Shown one piece after another: positions 51,217 through 60,451 of a stretch of 64,000 bases of DNA. The translations under genes and the position numbers were made by a program. The notes beneath the pieces are model-generated. The model did no database searches. It saw only the letters and a list, made by a program, of their open reading frames with translations, and was not told the DNA's origin. Position 1 is the first letter of the stretch, and each line of letters starts with the position of its first letter. The DNA is from Chitinophagaceae bacterium (lineage in GTDB: Bacteria; Bacteroidota; Bacteroidia; Chitinophagales; Chitinophagaceae), in NCBI GenBank assembly GCA_017307755.1, contig JAFKGQ010000013.1, forward strand, positions 124,001-188,000. The letters run 5' to 3'.

Positions 51217-53076
51217 TTATCGATTGTGCTTTACATAGATCAGTTTAGCAGTACCATCGGACAGCCGTCCTATCAGCGCGACGGAATAAAAGCCGGGCTC
51301 TACTTTGGGTTTCAGGGTAGGGACGGTGTATATGGCCGGATTGGCAAAGAACGAGGACCATTTAAGACCGGGGACGCCTGCCAGGAGTTGTCCTGGTACC
51401 ATCGGCGGCGATCCGGGTTTCGAGGCAAAGACGAGGATCTGGTTGCCGGGTGGATTGAAGTTGCCATTATTGGCGACTTCCGTGCCGTCGCCCGTCCAGT
51501 TATAGGAGCTCCCTAGCCCGTACGCCTGGTACATCAGGAAGGGTTGCGTGGCATTGGTAATGCCCTGTCCCAGATTGATCGTGGCGGAAGCAAAACTGGC
51601 ACTGTCCGATGCATCCGACTTGGTATAGATAAACAGCTGTTCATTGCCTGCGACGCCGCCCCGGGAAGCTATCATGTCCTGGCCAAAAGTGGCATAAGGA
51701 AGGTCCTGGCAGAGGTTGAGAAAACGGGACTGCCAGTTGTAATTGGTTGTCCCGATCCGGATAGACCCGTCTGTACCGTCATCCGTCACCGGGTAATATG
51801 TGTAGTTTGATGACATGGTGGTGGTATATCCGTATTGGTTGACCTTGTAGAGGGTGGATGTCATATCCGTGCTGGAAAATGCGAGCGCATTTTTGCCGGT
51901 GGAGTCGGTGTAGCACCAGGCGGTGAGATAATCGTTGGCGTACATCATGATGTCCTTTTGGGCCAGTACGTTGCCCTGTCCATCTCTGGCTTCCACATGA
52001 TGATTTCCCCAGACGTATACTTTATCACCGGCGTACTGTCCGAAAGAAAGATTGGAGCCTAGCGGCTGTCCGTCCACGGAGATAGTGACGCCGGAAGTAT
52101 TGATCGCGTTCACGGCGTCCATGCAGGCATAAGTACCGTTGGCGCCCTGAGACTGTTCAGTCACCCAGCGGTAGGCATGTATCATTTCGGCCCAGGTGAA
52201 GGTGATGCCAGATGTCCCGTAGTTCTGGGCTACCACGTTTTTTGTAATGACCAGGCTGTAAGTAGCTCCGGCCCTGAAAGTGCGGATCTTAGGGAACAGG
52301 GATTCCTGTTCTTTCGGCTGGCCGCCCGGCGTTTGATCAAACCCGTTGTGGTTGGGTTTCACCGGCAGCTCAGCCAGTTGCCTGGTAAAGTCGGGGCTTC
52401 CATCCGCCCTGGACATGAACAGCTTTAACTGGTAAGCACCCAGGGGCAACTCTACATAGTCGGATGTATGGGTGGAGTCGATGCCGGAGAGCTTTGGATC
52501 CACAATGGAGCCGTCTGCATAGGTAAGAGTGACCTTGCCGAGATAACCCATATTATCCTCATTGATCATGAGGTTGATGATCCGTATCTTGAAATGGTCC
52601 GGCTGTGAAGGCGCCGTTGCATTGCGGGGCAGGACGCGAATGCTGCCGTCGGTCAAAATATAATAATCCCTGGGGTGGAGCGGGTCATTATACAGCACAG
52701 TATCGATGGGTTTGAGGGCGAAGCTACCGTTGTAACCGATGGCAATCGGGGAAGGAGATATCTGGATATGGGCATTCCCTTGTTTATCGACCAGAGAAAC
52801 GGGGATAGTAAAGGGACTGCCATCATCCTGGTTAGGCCAGGTGCCCGAGGGGAAGATGCCGAGTCCGGCAGCGGTGGCCTGCCTGGCTCCATAATTAGTA
52901 AGGGGAATATTATTGACGGTGATGTCGGCGTTGGTATTATAAAAATTAAATAGCCGTATGGTGGATGCCGGGGAAACAGCCGGCACAGCCGGCGGCAGCG
53001 GGTCGAATTTATCTTTCGCACAGGCGCTCAGCAGGATGGCCAATACGGATGCTTGCAGTAATGAATTTCTGTTCAT
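51217..53076 (-). CDS. DUF4397-domain surface lipoprotein
   Basis: A 619-residue lipoprotein (lipobox ILLSAC followed by AKDKFD). The mature N-terminus STIRLFNFYNTNADITVNNIPLTNYGARQATAAGLGIFPSG is the DUF4397 pattern. Two further segments (IRIINLMINEDNMGYLGKVTLTYADGS; QSRFLNLCQDLPYATFGQDMIAS) look like additional copies, giving three or so Ig-like units. The C-terminus is FYSVALIGRLSDGTAKLIYVKHNR, the usual closing strand of DUF4397. It begins 2 bp after the STN-type receptor gene, so the two are tightly coupled and may form a receptor-lid pair. The ligand is unknown. Confidence 0.8.
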   Translation of the reverse strand: MNRNSLLQASVLAILLSACAKDKFDPLPPAVPAVSPASTIRLFNFYNTNADITVNNIPLTNYGARQATAAGLGIFPSGTWPNQDDGSPFTIPVSLVDKQGNAHIQISPSPIAIGYNGSFALKPIDTVLYNDPLHPRDYYILTDGSIRVLPRNATAPSQPDHFKIRIINLMINEDNMGYLGKVTLTYADGSIVDPKLSGIDSTHTSDYVELPLGAYQLKLFMSRADGSPDFTRQLAELPVKPNHNGFDQTPGGQPKEQESLFPKIRTFRAGATYSLVITKNVVAQNYGTSGITFTWAEMIHAYRWVTEQSQGANGTYACMDAVNAINTSGVTISVDGQPLGSNLSFGQYAGDKVYVWGNHHVEARDGQGNVLAQKDIMMYANDYLTAWCYTDSTGKNALAFSSTDMTSTLYKVNQYGYTTTMSSNYTYYPVTDDGTDGSIRIGTTNYNWQSRFLNLCQDLPYATFGQDMIASRGGVAGNEQLFIYTKSDASDSASFASATINLGQGITNATQPFLMYQAYGLGSSYNWTGDGTEVANNGNFNPPGNQILVFASKPGSPPMVPGQLLAGVPGLKWSSFFANPAIYTVPTLKPKVEPGFYSVALIGRLSDGTAKLIYVKHNR

Positions 53077-53078
53077 GC

Positions 53079-56000
53079 CTAAAATAAGTTATAAGTTAAT
53101 CCCAATGCCAGCTCAGTACCTTTATGATATTGGTGATGGATATAGGTTTGGCCGTTGAATTTTCCCCCGTTGCTCGGGTAGGCATATACTTCCCTGAAAG
53201 CGGGATCGAGGATGTTCTTTGCAAAGCCCTTTACTAAAAAACGTTTCCCCAGCCGCTGGCTGAATACGAAGTCCAGCATGGGGGCCGGCCGGTCATAGAT
53301 ATCCGGCGTACCGTCCAGTTGCACCTGGACCAGGCGTTCACCCACCACATTAAAGCTCAGGGTAGCGGAAGTGCCACACCGGGGATAGTCGAAGTCCAGG
53401 TAGGCATTGAGCGAGTAGGGCGGCTGCTCGAATACAGGGCTTTTGGCGGGCGCATGTCTGTCATTGATACGGGAAGCATCGAGCCTTGCCGGGTTTTTGG
53501 TGATCTCGCTGTAAGCGCCCATGAAATTGACGCCCACATGGAAATATTTCAGCTGCGGCAGGTACCTGCCAAGGTCTTTACGTACCTCCAGCTCTATGCC
53601 ATAGATATTTCCTTTATTAGGGTCATTCTGGAATTCCACGATGGGATATTCGGGGTACAGGGATTGATTGCCCGGTGCGTTATAGATGAATACTTTTGTC
53701 AGCTGGTGGTCGATCTGTTTGGCAAAGAGGGATGCGGACAATACCTCGCCCGGGTGGGGGAACCATTCCCATCGGAAATCCTCGCTCCGGGTAAGCTGGT
53801 TGATCAGATTGGGATTGCCTACCACGACGGCAAACTGGAAGGGGTCGAACTCATAGATATTGGTCATCTCCCGCAGTTCGGGCCTGGCCAGGGAGGTATT
53901 GAACCCCAGCCTGAAGTTCATATCCTTTTGAAAAGTATAGGTGAGGTTGCCGGAGTAGTAGGGAGCATAGTTGTGAGAGTAAACGATGTGCGGATTGTTC
54001 ACGGTCCCGGAGGTGACCACATCGCCTGTGGATAAGCAGCCTCCGTGGATCACTGCGAGGGGGTCATATACATTTACCGTGTCTACAGTGGTCTCGATGT
54101 CGGTGGTCTCGAAGCGTACGCCGCCTGTAAGCCGCAGGTCGGATCGCAGGAACAGGTCCACCATGCCATAGAACGCTTTGGTTTCGAAAATGCCGGAATA
54201 GTTGTTGGGTGATTTTTTTATCTGGTAAAGGAACCCTCCCACCCGGGGCTGGCCGAGATTGTCATAGGTCCCGGCATCCTTCAACCCGACATTGGCGTAG
54301 GATACCAGTTGGTCTATGTTGCCGTTCACCTTGTCCAGCAGACCGTCATCGCCTCCGGAGTTGGTACCCGGAATGCCCAATATGCTTTCCGTAAAAACGC
54401 GTTTCCTATGCAGGTAGTTGAACCCGGTTTTAAAGGTCTGGGTAAGGCCGCCTATCTCTACCCGTTCTGTAAGATCTCCTTTTGCATTGTAGTTGGTTTC
54501 GTCGAGATTACGGTATTTGCGGCCGTTGGGGTCGGCGCCGATGACGCCGTTGGGCCCGATGCCATGCACGCTGCCTACCACAAAGGAATAGGTATTGCTC
54601 CCGATACCTACCCCATTAGCGTCCACGTTCCGCAGGGCATACAGGTCGGCCAGGTCGGTGAACCGGAAGTCGGGCTCATCCTGTTTGGATTTGGAAGAGC
54701 TGAGGTTATAGCTCAGCTGCGGCCAGGCATTACCATTGCCAAATTGCAGCTTGTGCTCGCCCTGGAAGTTAAAAGTATTGAAGATGCGGTAAGTTTGTCT
54801 GAGCTGGTTTACACGGTCATATACGGGGAATTGCAGTCCTGTGTTCTGGTAGGTGCCGTTGAGGTTGCTGCCGCTGGTCTCCCCTCCCCTGCTGCCGATG
54901 TATTGCAGTTGTACCTCATTGGCCTGGTTGATCCGGTAGGTGACTCCTGCCAGCGCTCCATAAGATACAGTCTCCGTCCCTGTGTTCTCTTTATACCCCA
55001 GGTACTTGCCCAGCCGGGGATTGTCTGGCGATATGAAGGCGGGGATATGTAGAGGGGAGTAGATCTTGGGCGTATAATAAGGCACGCCATTGATATAGTT
55101 GCTGGTGAAGCCGCCTGTGACCACCCCCTGGTAAAGACTGTATTGGTTGAGCTCCGCGTTATAGCGGTCTTCTGTACGGCGGTAGTAGTTGGCGCTGAGG
55201 ATGACACCGAGGGCATGGTTGCCGAAAATATGAAAGGTATTCCCCATTGACACGGTGTATATCTGGTTGACCTGTGCTTTTCTATAGGAGGTGGACAGGA
55301 CAGGATCAAAGGACTGCATGATCGCGTTGATGCGATAGGCCTCCGCGGCCCTGGCAGGGTCGGTCCTGCTTTCGATAAAAAGGCGTTGTATCTCCACCAG
55401 GCCGCCGGGGTACTGGTCCTTTAGTTTGAGGAAGTCCGGGGAAAGGTCTTTCTGTTTGATCTTCTGTCCCCAAAAGCCCATGTCTCCCCCCTGGAAAGAG
55501 TTGACCTTACCCCCAAACCCGATGGAGGTATTGACGCCTGACTGTCCGGTGAACTGCACAGTAAAGACCGAAGGCACTGACTTTGTCTTCAACTCTATGA
55601 TGCCGGCGGATGCGTCCGCCGGGTGATCAGGGCTGGCCGTCTTATATACAGTGATATTGTCCAACAGGCTGGCGGGCACAAGGTCCAGCGGTACGGCGCT
55701 GCGGTCGGGATTGGCCGAGGACAATCTTGCGCCATTGAGCTCCGCGATGACGCTGCGGTCTCCCAGGCCGCGGATGGCTACATATTTTTCGTCGGTGATG
55801 GTGACGCCGGTGACTCTCTGCAAGGCCTGGGTGGTCGTTATGCTGGCGGTCTTTTCGATGTTCTGCGCAGAAATGCCGTCGGTCACGATAGCCGCCGTCT
55901 TACGTTCATTCAACAGGGCTGCTTCCGTATTGGCCTTTTTCCGGGCTTGTACCATGACGCCTGTAAGCGACTTTGTATCGTGAGCCAGCAGGATGTTCAA

Positions 56001-56579
56001 CTCCTGCGTGGCGGCGCTGACGGTCCTGGATTGGGAGATATATCCTACCATGGTAAACACCAGCACAGCGCCCGATGCCGGCGCCTCGATGCTGAATTTC
56101 CCGTCTTCATCCGTGTTCGTAGCGCCACCCGCTCCTTTTAGTACAATATTCACACCTCGTAACAGTTCCCTGGTCTCCATGTCCCTCACCTGGCCTGTGA
56201 TCCGGATCAGGCTCGAATGGGAGGATGCGGGCTTGAGCACCGGCGCGGGCTTTACGGCAATGTTCTTACCCGCGACGGAGAAAAGGAACCCGTGGGTTTT
56301 CTGCAGAGATTCTAATGCAGCGCCAAGCGAAATATCTTCAAAACGGATGTTTTCGAGAGAAATGCCGCTGAACACGGTACGCTCAAATAGAAAGTTATAC
56401 CCGGTCTGCTTATGCAGCGCATCCAGCAGGTCTGCAGCCTTTACCGTCCTGGCTGTATAGTTCACTTTTGCTGAGAGGGATGAAAGTTTTTCCTGGCAGA
56501 TGGCGGCCGGTCTAAAAAATAAGAAAGTATAAATAATAAGGGGCAAGGCTTTCCCTATTGCCCTGGATAGAAGCAGCAT
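53079..56579 (-). CDS. TonB-dependent receptor with STN signalling domain
   Basis: A 1166-residue outer-membrane receptor. In order: signal peptide (to about residue 30), STN domain (about 45-112: LLDALHKQTGYNFLFERTVFSGISL), CarboxypepD_reg (about 125-195: ITGQVRDMETRELLRGVNIVLKGAGG), plug (about 215-340: ALQRVTGVTITDEKYVAIRGLGDRSV, IIELKTKSVP) and barrel ending ALGLTYNLF. The plug resembles TonB receptors of the FecA/CirA-like class rather than SusC. The STN domain, with the FecR gene 33 bp upstream and an ECF sigma gene divergent to it, indicates surface signalling in which the receptor's own ligand induces the whole operon. Confidence 0.92.
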   Translation of the reverse strand: MLLLSRAIGKALPLIIYTFLFFRPAAICQEKLSSLSAKVNYTARTVKAADLLDALHKQTGYNFLFERTVFSGISLENIRFEDISLGAALESLQKTHGFLFSVAGKNIAVKPAPVLKPASSHSSLIRITGQVRDMETRELLRGVNIVLKGAGGATNTDEDGKFSIEAPASGAVLVFTMVGYISQSRTVSAATQELNILLAHDTKSLTGVMVQARKKANTEAALLNERKTAAIVTDGISAQNIEKTASITTTQALQRVTGVTITDEKYVAIRGLGDRSVIAELNGARLSSANPDRSAVPLDLVPASLLDNITVYKTASPDHPADASAGIIELKTKSVPSVFTVQFTGQSGVNTSIGFGGKVNSFQGGDMGFWGQKIKQKDLSPDFLKLKDQYPGGLVEIQRLFIESRTDPARAAEAYRINAIMQSFDPVLSTSYRKAQVNQIYTVSMGNTFHIFGNHALGVILSANYYRRTEDRYNAELNQYSLYQGVVTGGFTSNYINGVPYYTPKIYSPLHIPAFISPDNPRLGKYLGYKENTGTETVSYGALAGVTYRINQANEVQLQYIGSRGGETSGSNLNGTYQNTGLQFPVYDRVNQLRQTYRIFNTFNFQGEHKLQFGNGNAWPQLSYNLSSSKSKQDEPDFRFTDLADLYALRNVDANGVGIGSNTYSFVVGSVHGIGPNGVIGADPNGRKYRNLDETNYNAKGDLTERVEIGGLTQTFKTGFNYLHRKRVFTESILGIPGTNSGGDDGLLDKVNGNIDQLVSYANVGLKDAGTYDNLGQPRVGGFLYQIKKSPNNYSGIFETKAFYGMVDLFLRSDLRLTGGVRFETTDIETTVDTVNVYDPLAVIHGGCLSTGDVVTSGTVNNPHIVYSHNYAPYYSGNLTYTFQKDMNFRLGFNTSLARPELREMTNIYEFDPFQFAVVVGNPNLINQLTRSEDFRWEWFPHPGEVLSASLFAKQIDHQLTKVFIYNAPGNQSLYPEYPIVEFQNDPNKGNIYGIELEVRKDLGRYLPQLKYFHVGVNFMGAYSEITKNPARLDASRINDRHAPAKSPVFEQPPYSLNAYLDFDYPRCGTSATLSFNVVGERLVQVQLDGTPDIYDRPAPMLDFVFSQRLGKRFLVKGFAKNILDPAFREVYAYPSNGGKFNGQTYIHHQYHKGTELALGLTYNLF

Positions 56580-56612
56580 AGTTTTTGTTTACTTTGAAAA
56601 ATTGTCGGCTCG

Positions 56613-57647
56613 TTATTGTTTTTGAATGACCCTTAATTCATTCCCTTTCAACCTATAAGTATAGTCGGTGATGAACAGGATATTCCGTATCATTTCTTCC
56701 GGCTGCTCATCGTTAAATACCGTAGAAAATCGGGTGTTGTCCAGGCTAACTTCCTTATCATAAGTAAGGTGAAAGTGATAGAGACGGGACAGACGTTCCA
56801 ACGCGATCTTTACGGGCACATCGTTGAATATAATATGTCCTGCTGTCCAGTCGGCGATGTCCGTGATGGCAAGCGGGTCCTTTCTGCTCGTCCCGGAGTC
56901 CTTCGCATAGGTGAGCATTTTCCCGCTGGTGAGCACTTCCTCCATAGCGGGTCTGTTGCCGGCGGCTGACCGTTGTATAGCTACGCTGCCGCTGACCAGT
57001 GAAACCCGGATGTTTTTTTCATACGGATATGCTTCTATATTGAAGGCTGTGCCCAGCACCTTTGTAGCTATGTCACCTGTGTATACGATAAAAGGACGGC
57101 CGGCATCATGTCTTACATCAAAAAAAGCCTGTCCGTTCAGTCTGACAAGACGGCGATCCACGCCCGGGTTAATAGAATATACTATACTGCTGCCGGGATT
57201 GAGCCACACCTGCGTGCTGTCCGGCAACAGCAGGTGTTGAATGCGTGTGGCCGTATCCGCCACCGATATCCATTCAGCGGCAATCGATGAATTTATTTTC
57301 GTATGTCTATTTGTGTTATATATCAGCTGGTATGAGATGGCCATTACGGCAATAACGGAAGCTGCCGCCACATACCGGAAGATCCTGCGGTGAGGCCGCA
57401 GGCTGCGGGTTTCAGACTCCTCCCCCATGACATGAGGATACAACTGTTCTCTCAGATCGTCGAGCAGGCGGTGCTTCAATCCCTCTCCTGCGTTGTCTTC
57501 CTGCTGCGACTCCCATTGGGTCTGCATCACCTCGTCCAGGAGGGTGTGATCCTCCCTGTCGTCTTCCAGCCATTCTATCATCAGCTGTAATTCTTCCGGT
57601 GTGCACCGCTTTTCAAAATATTTATGTATCAGTTGCTTGTCGATCAT
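56613..57647 (-). CDS. FecR-family anti-sigma factor
   Basis: A 344-residue FecR protein. The cytoplasmic N-terminus (about 1-88; IHKYFEKRCTPEELQLMIEWLEDD) binds sigma. A membrane helix spans about 90-110 (IFRYVAAASVIAVMAISYQLI), followed by a FecR domain (about 135-235: LLLPDSTQVWLNPGSSIVYSINPGVDRRLVRLNGQAFFDVRHD) and a C-terminal DUF4974-type domain (IALERLSRLYHFHLTYDKEVSLDNTRFSTVF). It heads the fasciclin operon. The cognate sigma gene is divergent, unlike the first FecR of this window, where sigma and FecR are on the same strand. Confidence 0.92.
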   Translation of the reverse strand: MIDKQLIHKYFEKRCTPEELQLMIEWLEDDREDHTLLDEVMQTQWESQQEDNAGEGLKHRLLDDLREQLYPHVMGEESETRSLRPHRRIFRYVAAASVIAVMAISYQLIYNTNRHTKINSSIAAEWISVADTATRIQHLLLPDSTQVWLNPGSSIVYSINPGVDRRLVRLNGQAFFDVRHDAGRPFIVYTGDIATKVLGTAFNIEAYPYEKNIRVSLVSGSVAIQRSAAGNRPAMEEVLTSGKMLTYAKDSGTSRKDPLAITDIADWTAGHIIFNDVPVKIALERLSRLYHFHLTYDKEVSLDNTRFSTVFNDEQPEEMIRNILFITDYTYRLKGNELRVIQKQ

Positions 57648-57735
57648 ACGGAGTATTACACGAAGCTGCGCGGGCGAAGTATCAGCCCAACGGCGGGCTT
57701 AATATTAACTTAACATTACAGCGCCCTTTTGTTTA

Positions 57736-57743
57736 TACTTTTG
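57736..57743 (+). promoter_or_regulatory. -7 box of the ECF sigma gene
   Basis: TACTTTTG matches the Bacteroidota -7 consensus TAnnTTTG exactly and lies 23 bp before the ATG at 57767. A -33 TTTG is not present at the expected distance (about 57713), so the promoter may be weak or activator-dependent. The region also contains AGCCC-N6-GGGCT at 57684-57699 and TTAATATTAA just after it. Confidence 0.5.
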
Positions 57744-57766
57744 TATCCCATTTCTCTGAGTTAGTC

Positions 57767-58333
57767 ATGCCTGAAAACGTCTCCTCACCACCAACTGCAC
57801 TGGTCCGCCGGTTTGAAAAGATCTATTCGGACACCTATTATAAATTATATGGCTTTGTAAAACATTATGTATGGGATGAAGATGCCATAAAAGACGTGTT
57901 ACAGGAATGTTATGTCCGGCTCTGGCAAAATATGGAGAAGGTGCAGGACGATGAAAAGATATTGCCTTTGCTACGTACGTATGCCATGCATATTACAATT
58001 GATGTCGTCCGTAAGACAGCCAAAGAGTTGAAGCGGGCAGGCATTTATCATAGCCGGCAGTCGCAGCCTGCCACGGCCGATGAGGGATTGCACATACAGG
58101 AGGCTATGCGTCTTTACAAAGAGGCGGTAAATGCTCTGCCACCCCGGCAAAAAATGGTCTTTGAGCTGGTAAGGGAAAAAGGACTCACCTACCGGGAGAT
58201 ATCTGATCAGCTGAATATCAGTACTCATACGCTAAAGCGGCATATGAATGAGGCGCTGCATACGCTACGTTCGCGGTTTCCTCCTGAAATGCTGACGATG
58301 GTGTGGTTATTTATGAGTTTGCATATGCACTAG
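57767..58333 (+). CDS. ECF RNA polymerase sigma factor
   Basis: A 188-residue sigma factor starting MPENVSSPPTALV. An ATG at 57599 would run through the fecR start and has no family match upstream of 57767. Region 2 contains FVKHYVWDEDAIKDVLQECYVRLWQN. Region 4 contains ALPPRQKMVFELVREKGLTYREISDQLNISTHTLKRHMNEAL. It is transcribed away from FecR with a 119-bp divergent promoter. It most likely drives the FecR-receptor-fasciclin operon. The C-terminus is slightly longer than usual and hydrophobic (MLTMVWLFMSLHMH). Its last 4 bp overlap the convergent gene 58330-60450. Confidence 0.9.
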   Translation: MPENVSSPPTALVRRFEKIYSDTYYKLYGFVKHYVWDEDAIKDVLQECYVRLWQNMEKVQDDEKILPLLRTYAMHITIDVVRKTAKELKRAGIYHSRQSQPATADEGLHIQEAMRLYKEAVNALPPRQKMVFELVREKGLTYREISDQLNISTHTLKRHMNEALHTLRSRFPPEMLTMVWLFMSLHMH

Positions 58334-60450
58334 AGCCTCGGAGCCTTTAGTTCCTTATAAAACCCCGGAAGCGCCCGCTGCAATACTTTTTCATAGGATA
58401 CGGGGTCCGCACGATAATAAATAGAGAATGGAGTGGGTTTATCGGTGTACTTAAAATCAAACCTCCCGTCATCATGCAGATCGATCGTACAGGGCATCAG
58501 TCGCTCAACAACGCCTTTCCACCTGAGCCCCGCCGCCTGTGTCCATAACGCAGTCTCCCATATATGAAACGGCTTAAATAAAGTATCCGGAACCGCAAGC
58601 CCCGGGTCATCGCGATCCATCGCCCGTAAAAAATCAAACCGCAAAACCTTTCTAAAAGCAAAGCCAAGATAGCGTTGCAAACGCGCATCCATCCGTCTGA
58701 CAAAGCTCACATCCGGCAATCGCCAGTAGGTGTTATTGGGATCTTTTACAAAGGCTCCGTCAACGCCGGCGCAGGGGTAGAGGGCGATAGGCAGACCGGA
58801 TCGCAGCAATCCGGTAAACGCAAATACATCCAGAGCCACATTCCATTCTCCACCAGGGATGGCGTTGGCGCCTGCGTCATGCCCCAGCTTAAAGCCATGT
58901 GATGCCGTGCCTGCGCTGAGATGGATCAGTCTGATTTTTTTTCTCATCACATCGGGCGCTTTGTTAAAAGCAACGGCCAGCACGCGCGCGGAACCAAACG
59001 AGAGAACATCGACAGGACGCTCGCTCCCACGCAACGTGTTCAAAAAAAGTTCCACACCTCCCTCATCCGGCGGGATTTCTCTCTCCGACCGCAGCATACT
59101 CAACGGCCCTATCGCAAAAGGCACCTGACGGTGAAAAATATAATTCAGCTGCGTCACGGGGATCACACCCGCTTCGCGGGGCCCGCGGGGATCATGCCAC
59201 AGGAAAGGATGGTCCGCAGTATCTTTTCTGAAATTGTCCGTAATGTCCAGGATGATGGCCTTCAGGTCGATACCCGGAAGCGCAAAACCCATGAGCAGGT
59301 CAAGGTTATCTCCCGGGTCCTGATAAGGATGGTAGAGGTCGGTGATGACGATGACGGGTACGCGCAATCGCTGGTACTTGTAAATATGATACGTCCATTC
59401 AGCATGCGTGTTGGGAGCAGGTGCAACCTCGGGGCTGGCTTTGCTTATCGTGAAATACAGCTCCGGGTATTCGGGTCTTTCCACCATCCCATAGGCATCA
59501 CGGGCGATACAAGCGTTGTGGTTGCGGGGAAAGCCCGTGACGGCGGGGTCCAGCCTTACCAGTTGCCGCCATTGTCCCCTTCCGGCGAGGAAATCCCCGT
59601 ACGGGATCCTGTATAGTTCTACCGCCGCGGGGATATACGCGGGATAGTCCGTTACAACCCCACCGGCATGCCCGATCATATAGATGTACTTCCTGTCTTC
59701 GTCGAAAGCGATATCGCCATTGACGGTGTTCGACACTTTCACCACTGGTCCAAGCGTCGGCGACCCCATATCCGAGAGGTCTGCCTCCCTGGCCACCAGC
59801 CGGCCTCCGTCCTGGTCGCCGATGGTGTAGCTCAACAACAGCCGGCCCTTGCCGTCCAGCGAGACAGCGGAAGGCTGGCCTACTCCCCATGCCAGTTTTG
59901 CCTTGCCGCCATCATTCGATAGCGTAAGGTCGTTATCTCCTTCCCATGTCTTCTTTACAAGCTGCTGCGGATATTTCACCCATTTATCCGCGCTCAGCGA
60001 ATGGGCAAACGCCACACCTATTTCATTAAAATACCGGTCGGTCCTGTTGCCGAGATACAACATGGCATATTGATAGGTTTCTCCGGCGTATTTGAATTCA
60101 CCCGCCACGACAGACGGGTCGCACACATGCCGTCCATCCCACGTACCAGGGGCGCCGGGAGCCAGCACCATTTTAGGAGCAGATGCGCCCGGGGCCAGGT
60201 AATAGATATGATCGCTGAACTGCCCTTCCGGCTCGTTGCCGCAAAACCATAGGTGACGAAGATCACCATCCCGGATCACGCTGGGGCAATAGGCATAACG
60301 TCGCTGGCCGTCAAAACCAAAAACTTTTACGATCGTGTCGGCTGCCTCGGGGCGAGACGTCGGCCCGTCGCTGCCGGGCTGTGTCCTGGCCTTACCGCAA
60401 AATGCGGTGGCCAGGAAGATCAGGGGGAGCCATTGACGTAAGGTTTTCAT
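58330..60450 (-). CDS. Exported fusion protein: beta-propeller (GH43/32-like) plus nucleoside-hydrolase-like domain
   Basis: A 706-residue protein with a signal peptide. Residues 40-360 look like a five-bladed propeller of the GH43/GH32-like fold (YAYCPSVIRDGDLRHLWFCG, HVCDPSVVAGEF, AMLYLGN, GDQDGG). Residues 365-600 resemble the nucleoside hydrolase fold (VIVITDLYHPYQDPGDNLDLLMGFAL; GGEWNVALDVFAFTGLLRSGLPI, compare the AEFN..DP.A segment of that family). In the second domain the aspartate cluster of calcium-binding nucleoside hydrolases is only partly conserved, so activity is uncertain. It follows susD by 1 bp and ends the SusCD operon. The combination of the two domains is unusual. Confidence 0.7.
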   Translation of the reverse strand: MKTLRQWLPLIFLATAFCGKARTQPGSDGPTSRPEAADTIVKVFGFDGQRRYAYCPSVIRDGDLRHLWFCGNEPEGQFSDHIYYLAPGASAPKMVLAPGAPGTWDGRHVCDPSVVAGEFKYAGETYQYAMLYLGNRTDRYFNEIGVAFAHSLSADKWVKYPQQLVKKTWEGDNDLTLSNDGGKAKLAWGVGQPSAVSLDGKGRLLLSYTIGDQDGGRLVAREADLSDMGSPTLGPVVKVSNTVNGDIAFDEDRKYIYMIGHAGGVVTDYPAYIPAAVELYRIPYGDFLAGRGQWRQLVRLDPAVTGFPRNHNACIARDAYGMVERPEYPELYFTISKASPEVAPAPNTHAEWTYHIYKYQRLRVPVIVITDLYHPYQDPGDNLDLLMGFALPGIDLKAIILDITDNFRKDTADHPFLWHDPRGPREAGVIPVTQLNYIFHRQVPFAIGPLSMLRSEREIPPDEGGVELFLNTLRGSERPVDVLSFGSARVLAVAFNKAPDVMRKKIRLIHLSAGTASHGFKLGHDAGANAIPGGEWNVALDVFAFTGLLRSGLPIALYPCAGVDGAFVKDPNNTYWRLPDVSFVRRMDARLQRYLGFAFRKVLRFDFLRAMDRDDPGLAVPDTLFKPFHIWETALWTQAAGLRWKGVVERLMPCTIDLHDDGRFDFKYTDKPTPFSIYYRADPVSYEKVLQRALPGFYKELKAPRL

Positions 60451-60451
60451 A

